Source: Phycisphaerales bacterium (GTDB taxonomy: Bacteria; Planctomycetota; Phycisphaerae; Tepidisphaerales; Tepidisphaeraceae). From it: 6,100 nt of DNA. This document shows, in pieces, positions 1 to 6,100 of this stretch (the stretch's first letter is position 1; every line of letters begins with the position of its first letter). The notes below the pieces were generated by a model, which was not told where the DNA came from, did no database searches, and worked only from the letters and a program-made list of their open reading frames with translations. A program made the position numbers and the translations under genes. Location of the stretch: positions 1-6,100 of the forward strand of contig JAQGHJ010000242.1 of the NCBI GenBank assembly GCA_028288905.1, given 5' to 3'.

Positions 1-102
1 ACGGGCTGAGTCGGGCAGTGTGGTCCGGGCGACCCAGACGTTCCGCCCGGCCTCCTTCGCCCCGCTGAAGTCGACGCCGTAGTAGGTGGACGGGTGAACC
101 AC
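1..102 (-). CDS. DUF429-like protein (RNase H fold), N-terminus only
   Basis: Reading leftward from a GTG at 102-100 gives 34 open codons running off the window edge. The peptide starts MVHPSTYYGVDFSGAKEAGR and continues NVWVARTTLPDSAR. The YGVDFSGAK stretch, a beta-strand ending in an Asp followed by F-S-G-A, is typical of the first strand of DUF429 proteins, which are predicted RNase H-fold enzymes of unknown substrate. That family call is from memory of the motif and rests on few residues. The same frame stays open to a TAA at 171-169, so GTG codons at 144 or 156 are possible; 102 is preferred because it places the motif close to the N-terminus, as is usual. No Shine-Dalgarno sequence is visible. 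The gene is divergent from the membrane protein at 400. Confidence 0.6.
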   Translation of the reverse strand, partial: MVHPSTYYGVDFSGAKEAGRNVWVARTTLPDSAR

Positions 103-399
103 GGAAGTAGGGGAACGGACTCGGGCCGGTTGCCCCGCAGGCACGGCGCAGGCCACCGCATCGCGTCGTTACAGTTCCCGCGCCGGGCGTCTGGCTACAT
201 TACGCCCGATAATATGCGGTGGAAGTGCCAGCGGCGCGGGAATCCGTTCGGGGAATGGCCGGGGCGACGACTTCGGACCGCCAGAAGCAACCGCCGCCGC
301 CTGCCCGCGACGGAGTGTCGCCGACCGATAACGGGCGGACCCGCTGCCGGCCCGATCTACCGGCAGAGATGCCTAGTCCGCGGCCGACACTACCTGCTG
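103..399. other. Divergent intergenic region
   Basis: This 297-nt stretch separates the minus-strand DUF429-like gene from the plus-strand membrane protein gene. The frame of the membrane gene stays open back to position 94, but the extra 102 residues are rich in Arg, Pro and Gly, look like translated GC-rich non-coding DNA, and lack any recognisable domain, so I treat the stretch as intergenic. The only clear compositional feature is an AT-rich island near 199-215. No RNA gene, repeat array or second convincing reading frame is visible. Confidence 0.6.
199..215. promoter_or_regulatory. AT-rich island, possible divergent promoter -10 region
   Basis: Within very GC-rich DNA, this stretch contains GATAAT on the plus strand (208-213) and TATTAT on the minus strand (214-209), both close to the sigma-70 -10 consensus. 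It lies between two divergent genes, where promoters are expected. No good TTGACA-like -35 box sits 16-18 nt upstream on either strand, so this is only a positional and compositional guess. Confidence 0.25.
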
Positions 400-2121
400 A
401 TGCATGCGGAACTTCCCACCGCGGTCCCCACGGATTCGTCGCCCGCGACGGTCCTACCGGCCGGCCGGCCGCTCGACACGGGCCGACCCGCCGTGGCCGC
501 CTCCGCCCCGAGCCTCGGTGCCCGCCGTGCCGGCTTTGTCCTGCTGGTCCTGCTGCTGTCGGCCGTCGCGGCAGCCAAGGCCGTTCTGTTCGACACGATG
601 GACCCCGACTGCTTCTGGCACCTGAAGGTGGCCGAGCAGCTCTTGAGCGACGGGATCGGCCCGATCGTCGACCGGCTGTCGTTCGCGTCGCTCCAGTCCG
701 CCTGGACGCCGTACTCGTGGTTGGCCGAGCTGGCGATGAAGGCGGTGTGGGACGCCGGCGGGTACCGGTTGGCCGTGGCGACGCAGGCGGCGATGCAGGC
801 GGGGTTCGTGATCCTGATCGCGTGGGCGTGCCTCAAGGCCCGGCCGGCGCTACCGCCGCGTACCCGGTACCTGCCGCCAGTTGACCCGCGGGAGCGAAAC
901 GGCACTGGCCGGCGGTCGAGCTACCTATCGTCGGCGGTCGCGGCGGCCGGGGCAGGATTCGTGTCGCTGCCGTACTTGAGCTTCCGCCCGGTGACGGCCG
1001 CCCTGCTGCTGTTGGCCGTAGGTGTCGGGCTGATCGTCCGGGACCGGGCCCGTGGCGAGCGGACGCGGGCGGTGTGGCTTTGCCCGCTGCTGGCTGCGGT
1101 CGCCGTCAACCTGCACCTGTACGCGGCGCTGCTGCCGATCCTGTTCGCGGCGCTGCTGGTCGGGGCGGTGTGGGAGCGGTTCGCCGTGGCCGAACCCGCC
1201 GAGCGGGTCGAGGCGGACCGTCGGGCCGGCCGGTGCTTTCTCCTGTCCGCCGCGACGGCCGTTGGGTGCGCGTGCACGCCGATGCTGCCGGGCCTGGTGG
1301 CGACGGCCGTGCATTACACGGCGGCCGACCCGATGGTGGCCGGCGGGCACCTGGCCGAGATGCGACCGTTCTACACCGGCACGCTCGGGACCGCGTCTGC
1401 CGGGGTCGCCGGTTTCGGGTTGGTGCTCATCCTCGCCCGGTTCAATCGGTTCCGGGTCGGCGAGCGGCTGATGCTGGCCGTCGCGGTGCTGCTCCTGAGC
1501 CAGTGGGGCCGGTTCTCTACGGTATTCGCGATGATCGCCGCCCCAATGGTGGCGGTGGCGACGGCCGGGCTGTGCGACCACGCGCTCGGCCGCCGGCCGG
1601 TCCGGCTCGCGCTGGCGGTCGTACTCGCGGCGACGTGCGCCCGCGTCGGGTCGTCGTTCCCGACGGCCGGCGTCCCGCTATCCGCCTGGCTGAACCGCCA
1701 CGGCCTCGACGCGCCCGGGTACCCGTCGGCCGCGGCCGAGTACGTGTCGGCGAACGTCGCCCCGCGGTCCGGGCGGCTCATCACGGAGTTCGCTTGGGGC
1801 GGGTACCTGGAGTGGGCCGTCGGCGACCGGTACCAGCTGTTCCTGGACGGCCGGACGCAGTTGTTCTCCCCCGAGTTCTGGCGGGCGACGTACCTGGCCG
1901 GGGCGGCCGACCGCGAGCGGTTCCTCGGGCAGGTCGAGGCCGACGCGGCCGTCCTGCCTGCCGGCCAAAGCGTGTTCCGCCACGCCCTGGTCAAGGCCGG
2001 CTGGCGGTCGGCGTGGCGGGACGACCGGTCCGAGGTCCTGCTCCCCCCCGCCCGCCCCGCCGTCGCCGCCAAGTCGGCCGCGACGAAGCCGTGGACGCTG
2101 GGTTCACTCCTGCCGGAGTAG
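400..2121 (+). CDS. Polytopic membrane protein, GT-C glycosyltransferase-like, unknown substrate
   Basis: The 573-residue protein starts at ATG 400. About ten hydrophobic segments are visible, near residues 44-64, 131-146, 177-190, 197-214, 225-257 (two), 280-303, 332-346, 356-392 (two) and 400-417. The loop after the first segment carries D65, D68 and D70 in FDTMDPDCFWHLK, then TPYSWLAE at 103-110. This D-P-D-x-x-W-H-L plus W-L-x-E pattern occurs in a broad group of bacterial membrane proteins resembling GT-C glycosyltransferases, where acidic residues of the first outer loop are catalytic. The soluble tail (420-573) holds WGGYLEW (466-472) and LFLDGRTQLFSPEFW (480-494), also typical of that group. 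Glycosyl transfer from a lipid-linked sugar is inference; no substrate can be named. An in-frame start at 94 would add 102 Arg-rich residues of no family character. No SD precedes 400; a GTG at codon 32 is another option. Confidence 0.75.
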   Translation: MHAELPTAVPTDSSPATVLPAGRPLDTGRPAVAASAPSLGARRAGFVLLVLLLSAVAAAKAVLFDTMDPDCFWHLKVAEQLLSDGIGPIVDRLSFASLQSAWTPYSWLAELAMKAVWDAGGYRLAVATQAAMQAGFVILIAWACLKARPALPPRTRYLPPVDPRERNGTGRRSSYLSSAVAAAGAGFVSLPYLSFRPVTAALLLLAVGVGLIVRDRARGERTRAVWLCPLLAAVAVNLHLYAALLPILFAALLVGAVWERFAVAEPAERVEADRRAGRCFLLSAATAVGCACTPMLPGLVATAVHYTAADPMVAGGHLAEMRPFYTGTLGTASAGVAGFGLVLILARFNRFRVGERLMLAVAVLLLSQWGRFSTVFAMIAAPMVAVATAGLCDHALGRRPVRLALAVVLAATCARVGSSFPTAGVPLSAWLNRHGLDAPGYPSAAAEYVSANVAPRSGRLITEFAWGGYLEWAVGDRYQLFLDGRTQLFSPEFWRATYLAGAADRERFLGQVEADAAVLPAGQSVFRHALVKAGWRSAWRDDRSEVLLPPARPAVAAKSAATKPWTLGSLLPE

Positions 2122-2242
2122 CAGAGCGGAAGAGCGGAAGTAGGCAGTGAAAACGCGGGCGGCGGGACCGGTCAGTGCGACCGATCCCGCCGCCGTTTTC
2201 ATTCCGACTGCCTACTTCCCCTCTTCTCTTCTTCCCCTCTGC
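2121..2242. repeat. Long nested inverted repeat between convergent genes
   Basis: Four sets of complementary arms nest around one centre: GCAGAG 2121-2126 with CTCTGC 2237-2242; GGAAGTAGGCAGT 2136-2148 with ACTGCCTACTTCC 2207-2219 (13 of 13); GAAAAC 2149-2154 with GTTTTC 2195-2200; and a GC-rich core 2158-2173 with 2179-2194. The arms are interrupted by a 3-nt bulge (2155-2157), a 6-nt bulge (2201-2206) and a purine/pyrimidine-rich stretch that pairs only partly. The left arm also holds a tandem 8-mer, AGAGCGGA, at 2123-2130 and 2131-2138. The structure fills nearly the whole gap between the two stop codons and is longer than an ordinary terminator needs. Confidence 0.8.
2149..2200. terminator. 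Bidirectional intrinsic terminator core
   Basis: GAAAAC and GTTTTC flank a 10-bp GC stem (GGCGGCGGGA, 2158-2167, with TCCCGCCGCC, 2185-2194). After one mismatch comes a 5-bp inner stem (2169-2173 with 2179-2183) and the loop AGTGC. With A4 on one side and T4 on the other, the hairpin has a short U-tract when read from either strand, which suits its position between the convergent membrane-protein and GspE-N genes. The U-tract is only four bases long and can itself pair, so efficiency is uncertain. Confidence 0.7.
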
Positions 2243-2244
2243 CC

Positions 2245-2715
2245 TCAAGCCATCGCCATCGCGTAGTCGGCGACGTACTGCGGGACCGGGTAGTGCCGCA
2301 TGAGGTGCTGGCGGAGTTGGCGGTCGGACGCGATGACGAAGTGGGCCGGCTCGCCGAACTTGCGGGTGACGAAGTTCACGCCCCGGACCAAGTTGTCGGC
2401 CGTCGTCGCGACGTGCACCGAGTCGTCGTCCCGGAACAACGGCAACAGGTGGAACTGCCACGCTTGGCGGGCAGTGATCAGCTTGAGGCAGGCCGGGTCG
2501 ACCGCGACCGTCTCCAGGTCCGTCGCCCCGGTCCGGCTCACGTACTGCTGAGTCCAGGCGTCCTCTATCGCCCGCGGCTCTACCCCGTACAGCCGCTCGG
2601 CGAGGTCGCCGAACGGGCGGTGCGACGACCGTTGGACTTCGAGGATGTGCTTGACCTGCTCCCGGGTGAGAACGCCCTGCTCGACCAATAATTTGCCGAT
2701 CGGAATCCCTGCCAT
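2245..2715 (-). CDS. Stand-alone GspE N-terminal (MshEN-type) domain protein
   Basis: The 156-residue protein resembles the N-terminal domain of type II secretion/type IV pilus ATPases (GspE/PilB/MshE) but has no ATPase domain: no Walker A or B motif is present and it ends at residue 156. Residues 5-28 fit the 24-residue MshEN motif well (G7, L10, G14, L25, Q28). A second copy after a 5-residue spacer (34-57) is degenerate: G36, I50 and Q57 are kept, but positions 6, 10 and 21 of the motif are A, Y and W. Residues 68-100 match the usual continuation (V-D-P-x-x-L-x-L-I, then LLPLFRDDDSVHVA). In the family this domain can bind cyclic di-GMP; whether this protein does is unknown. ATG 2715 is chosen because AGAGGAGG lies 4 nt upstream and the motif begins at once. 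The frame is open to a GTG at 2847 (200 residues), but the extra 44 residues look non-homologous. It is a soluble protein, downstream of the lepA/TA genes on the same strand. Confidence 0.8.
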   Translation of the reverse strand: MAGIPIGKLLVEQGVLTREQVKHILEVQRSSHRPFGDLAERLYGVEPRAIEDAWTQQYVSRTGATDLETVAVDPACLKLITARQAWQFHLLPLFRDDDSVHVATTADNLVRGVNFVTRKFGEPAHFVIASDRQLRQHLMRHYPVPQYVADYAMAMA

Positions 2716-2719
2716 GCGG

Positions 2720-2727
2720 CCTCCTCT
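2720..2727 (-). promoter_or_regulatory. Strong Shine-Dalgarno site of the GspE-N gene
   Basis: On the minus strand AGAGGAGG is followed by CCGC and then ATG (2715-2713). It is the best ribosome binding site in the window and fixes the start of the GspE-N gene at 2715 rather than the upstream GTG at 2847. It directly abuts the inverted repeat at 2728-2759. Confidence 0.75.
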
Positions 2728-2759
2728 GGCTCGTTCGATGACCCGGTCATCATCGAGCC
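2728..2759 (-). promoter_or_regulatory. Inverted repeat abutting the ribosome binding site
   Basis: GGCTCG (2728-2733) pairs with CGAGCC (2754-2759), and GATGACC (2737-2743) with GGTCATC (2745-2751), separated by a 3/2-nt internal loop and one central base. In the mRNA the innermost pairs would open to form a small loop. The structure ends at the base next to the SD of the GspE-N gene. It could be an operator dyad for a regulator, a 5' leader hairpin that controls ribosome access, or a weak terminator for the upstream transcript; there is no U-tract, which argues against the last. The dyad itself is visible; the role is inference. Confidence 0.5.
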
Positions 2760-2858
2760 GCGGGGGGGGCGACTTAACCAGATTGTGGGACGGGGCGGCG
2801 GGATCGGCGAGATTCTCGGACTGCGGGGTGGGCCGGAACGGGACCACGCTCCTCTTCC

Positions 2859-3068
2859 TTAGGAGTTAGAGGCCAACTCCGACGCTGCCCTACGGCGTGC
2901 TTCCTCCGCTCGCTCGGCACGGAACTGTTCGAGCGTCACTTTAGAGCCTGGCCAAGCCGCCGCGGTGGCGTCCATTCGATTCATCAGCACCCTCATGTCG
3001 CCCCCAGCCTCCTCCAACAGCTTTTCCCGGGTGCGACGGACCTCCGCGACGATAGGGTCGTCCATCAT
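2859..3068 (-). CDS. Small putative antitoxin partner of PIN-domain toxin
   Basis: The 69-residue charged protein has no membrane segment. Its N-terminus, DPIVAEVRRTREKLLEEAGGD at residues 4-24, resembles small proteins that often sit beside PIN-domain genes of the type found next door (D-P-I-V-x-E-V-R-x-x-R). The C-terminal part (46-65) is an Arg/Glu/Ala-rich probable helix. No helix-turn-helix or AbrB-like DNA-binding domain can be seen, so its class as antitoxin rests on context and resemblance. Its ATG overlaps the PIN gene stop in an ATGA arrangement (3068-3065), suggesting translational coupling. A second ATG codon immediately follows (3065-3063) and could be the real start. It is encoded after the toxin, the reverse of the common antitoxin-first order. 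Confidence 0.65.
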   Translation of the reverse strand: MMDDPIVAEVRRTREKLLEEAGGDMRVLMNRMDATAAAWPGSKVTLEQFRAERAEEARRRAASELASNS

Positions 3069-3547
3069 GGCGCGTTCCTCGGGTCGAGTAGGGATTCCAG
3101 GGTGACGATGAGTGGCGTCTCCCGGTTGAGTTTACGGTTGAGCCTCAACAGTTTCCGCACCGTTTCGGCATTGGCGATGTGCGCCATGTTCCAGGTAGCG
3201 AGGTAATCGACGCCAAACGCCACTGCGTAGGCAAGGTGCAACGCATCGACTCGCGCCCGGACCGGCAGGTGAAGCTCAGTAAAGTAGAGCTCCGCCAAGG
3301 CGTCTATTTCATTTGCCCTGGTCAGAACCGGGATTCCGGCGGCGGCATCCCGACGCTCCTTTGCCGCTTCCGGGTCGCCGTCGCTTATCTCCTCGATCAC
3401 GGCCGGCGACACGAACAGCGCGTAGCGGAATCGGTCGTTGGCCCACCATCGCTGGGTCACTTGTTGGTGGCCGGCCACTACGGGGTCACGGTGCGGCCGC
3501 GAGGTGAGGTAACCGAAGATCGTCGTTTCAAGATAGACGGTATACAT
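3065..3547 (-). CDS. PIN-domain ribonuclease, VapC-like toxin
   Basis: The 160-residue protein fits a single PIN domain in length and layout. It opens MYTVYLETTIFGYLTSRPHR; the first acidic position is E7 rather than Asp, as is usual in the YLETT-type subfamily. Further likely metal-binding acidic residues are E52/E53 after the SPAVIEE strand, D101 at the start of the DALHLAYA helix, and D114, followed by ATWNMAHIAN (117-126). PIN enzymes of toxin-antitoxin pairs cleave RNA with Mg2+ or Mn2+; the target here is unknown. The gene starts 6 nt after the lepA stop and overlaps the small downstream gene by 4 nt, so it probably lies on the lepA transcript. No SD precedes ATG 3547, suggesting coupling to lepA translation. 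Parts of it have lower GC (about 55% at 3121-3180) than lepA (about 70% at 4141-4200), compatible with transfer. Confidence 0.8.
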   Translation of the reverse strand: MYTVYLETTIFGYLTSRPHRDPVVAGHQQVTQRWWANDRFRYALFVSPAVIEEISDGDPEAAKERRDAAAGIPVLTRANEIDALAELYFTELHLPVRARVDALHLAYAVAFGVDYLATWNMAHIANAETVRKLLRLNRKLNRETPLIVTLESLLDPRNAP

Positions 3548-3553
3548 CGCGGC

Positions 3554-5356
<1,803 letters not shown>

Positions 5357-5426
5357 GAACTTGGGGGCTACGACCTGGGGCGCACGGGAAGAGGCCCGCC
5401 GGCGCGGCGGGAACGGTCCATTCTAC

Positions 5427-5446
5427 GTGGCCGCCGGGGCGGCCAC
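5427..5446. promoter_or_regulatory. GC-rich hairpin in the lepA leader region
   Basis: GTGGCCGCC (5427-5435) and GGCGGCCAC (5438-5446) are perfect 9-bp arms with two central G bases, so the RNA would form about 8 bp with a small loop. It lies about 70 nt upstream of the lepA start. No U-tract follows on the minus strand, so it is not a typical terminator. It may be a leader structure or chance pairing in GC-rich DNA. Confidence 0.35.
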
Positions 5447-5616
5447 AAACGCGGCCTCGGGGGAGGTGGCACTCGGAGGCGGAGGATTGGCGTCCCGGGA
5501 CGACCAGCGCGAGCGAGGGCGTCGCGGCACACGGGGCCGACGAAACTACATGTTGACGCGAGTGCTCCAGCCTGCGCGGCCCGCACGAGGGTCTGCGGGA
5601 GGGCAGAGCAGAGTCG

Positions 5617-5657
5617 CAGGATTAAATTTCTGAGGGAAATTCGGCGAGTTTAGGCAC
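5617..5657. promoter_or_regulatory. AT-rich island with AATTTC/GAAATT dyad
   Basis: AATTTC (5625-5630) and GAAATT (5636-5641) form a perfect 6-bp dyad with a 5-nt spacer TGAGG. On the minus strand TTTAAT (5626-5621) could serve as a -10 element for lepA, but no good -35 box lies at the right distance. Its position between divergent genes and its contrast with the surrounding composition suggest a promoter or operator; neither is proven. Confidence 0.3.
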
Positions 5658-5690
5658 CGCTCGGGAGAGCCCTGACGCACCAGAGAATCG

Positions 5691-5720
5691 TTGGGTTTGG
5701 TTAGCACCGGCGGATACGAT
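5691..5720 (+). promoter_or_regulatory. Weak sigma-70-like promoter candidate for the DUF4118 gene
   Basis: TTGGGT (5691-5696) and TACGAT (5715-5720) are separated by 18 nt, each sharing about four of six positions with the consensus. Transcription from it would begin near 5727, leaving a leader of about 45 nt before ATG 5773. That would exclude the alternative in-frame ATG at 5719. Confidence 0.25.
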
Positions 5721-5772
5721 GCGTCTTGCACGCGGCAGCCCGGAGCCGCCCTCGCGTCCCCACCCCGGAACC

Positions 5773-6100
5773 ATGCATCCGCACGACCCGACGACCTCGC
5801 CGCCCGACTACTCGCCGACCGCCGTCCGGCGGTACGGGGTGGCGGTGGTGCTGGCGGTGCTCGTGACCCTGATCCGGTTCGCGTTGCTGCCGCTGGTGAA
5901 CGGCGGGGACGCCCCGTTCCTGCTGTTCTACGCGGCCGTCATGGCGGCCGGGTGGTACGGCGGGTTTCGCCCGGGCATGTTGACGACCGTGCTGTGCGCG
6001 GCCGTCGCGGCGTCGTTTTTCATGACGCCAGCGACGGACCCCGAAAACGAGACGTGGCAGGCCGCCCGGCTCGGCATCTTCGTCCTCGAGGGCGTGGTGA
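5773..6100 (+). CDS. DUF4118 (KdpD-like) membrane sensor, probable histidine kinase, 5' part
   Basis: 109 codons from ATG 5773 run off the right edge. After a short cytoplasmic Pro-rich stretch come hydrophobic segments at about residues 21-42, 47-62 and 68-84, and the start of another at 98. The block LLFYAAVMAAGWYGGFRPGM (50-69) followed by a hydrophobic helix and SFFMTP (81-86) is the hallmark of the DUF4118 four-helix membrane domain found at the N-terminus of KdpD and many sensor histidine kinases. The kinase part is outside the window, so that role is inferred from the usual architecture; PAS or other output domains are equally possible. An in-frame ATG at 5719 would add 18 Pro/Arg-rich residues; 5773 is preferred because it gives the usual short N-terminal tail. 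Neither start has a clear SD. The gene is divergent from lepA. Confidence 0.8.
   Translation, partial: MHPHDPTTSPPDYSPTAVRRYGVAVVLAVLVTLIRFALLPLVNGGDAPFLLFYAAVMAAGWYGGFRPGMLTTVLCAAVAASFFMTPATDPENETWQAARLGIFVLEGVV

Larger units (their letters stand above)
5357..5772. other. Divergent intergenic region upstream of lepA
   Basis: This 416-nt stretch lies between lepA and the plus-strand DUF4118 gene. The lepA-proximal part (5357-5610) is GC-rich and contains a tight hairpin (5427-5446). The central part (5617-5657) is AT-rich for this genome and holds a small dyad. The right part holds a weak plus-strand promoter candidate. Short open frames occur on both strands (for example minus 5731-5546 and minus 5586-5368), but they have no recognisable family character. 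I see no tRNA or known riboswitch. Confidence 0.6.

Noticed and set aside
94..399. N-terminal extension of the membrane protein frame (102 residues from an upstream ATG)
   Set aside because: It is Arg/Pro/Gly-rich, has no family resemblance, and reaches back into the divergent DUF429-like start; it is best explained as an open frame in GC-rich non-coding DNA.
102..2144. Ten-mer CGGAAGTAGG present at 102-111 and 2135-2144, flanking the membrane gene
   Set aside because: Shared 10-mers are expected by chance in 6 kb of biased sequence, and similarity does not extend beyond it; not enough to call flanking repeats of a mobile unit.
1074..2150. 358-codon open frame overlapping the membrane protein gene on the same strand
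   Set aside because: Arg/Gly/Pro-rich out-of-frame shadow of a clear membrane protein; no motifs.
2762..2769. G8 homopolymer in the GspE-N leader (also C7 runs at 2043-2049 and 3676-3682) as phase-variation tracts
   Set aside because: G8 lies outside the preferred coding region, and the C7 runs sit in intact genes encoding ordinary Pro or Gly codons; such runs are common at this GC content.
5368..5731. Short minus-strand frames (72 and 61 codons) upstream of lepA
   Set aside because: No family resemblance, no SD, and a composition typical of random GC-rich DNA; not supported as genes.

Overview
This is a high-GC bacterial window (roughly 60-77% GC in the stretches counted by hand). The gene content suggests a planctomycete, possibly of the Gemmataceae: weak or absent Shine-Dalgarno sites at most starts, a stand-alone GspE N-terminal domain protein, a GT-C-like membrane protein and a DUF4118 sensor. 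The lineage call is inference; no rRNA or other taxonomic marker beyond lepA is present.

Layout, left to right: (1) 1-102, minus strand, the first 34 codons of a gene resembling DUF429 (RNase H-fold) proteins, cut by the window edge. (2) 103-399, a divergent intergenic region. (3) 400-2121, plus strand, a polytopic membrane protein with a GT-C-like first periplasmic loop and a conserved soluble C-terminus. (4) 2121-2242, a long nested inverted repeat whose GC-rich core should act as a bidirectional terminator between convergent genes. (5) 2245-2715, minus, a stand-alone GspE N-terminal / MshEN-type domain protein, preceded by a clear SD and a 32-nt inverted repeat. (6) 2859-3068 and 3065-3547, minus, a small putative antitoxin and a PIN-domain VapC-like toxin overlapping by 4 nt, toxin first. 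(7) 3554-5356, minus, complete lepA (elongation factor 4); the PIN gene starts 6 nt after its stop codon. (8) 5357-5772, a divergent intergenic region with a GC hairpin, an AT-rich dyad and a weak promoter candidate. (9) 5773-6100, plus, the start of a membrane protein with a DUF4118 (KdpD-like) sensor region, cut by the right edge.

lepA, the PIN toxin and the small partner probably form one transcript (lepA-toxin-antitoxin). The GspE-N gene lies 143 nt further downstream on the same strand and has its own SD; it may be read through or have its own promoter. The genes do not form one recognisable pathway: this is a housekeeping GTPase with an accessory toxin-antitoxin pair behind it, flanked by a signalling-type domain protein, a membrane protein and a sensor. 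I found no CRISPR array, tRNA, rRNA, transposase or prophage gene, and no convincing wholly new system. The most unusual points are the TA pair directly behind lepA, the orphan MshEN-like protein with its dyad-covered ribosome site, and the long nested inverted repeat.
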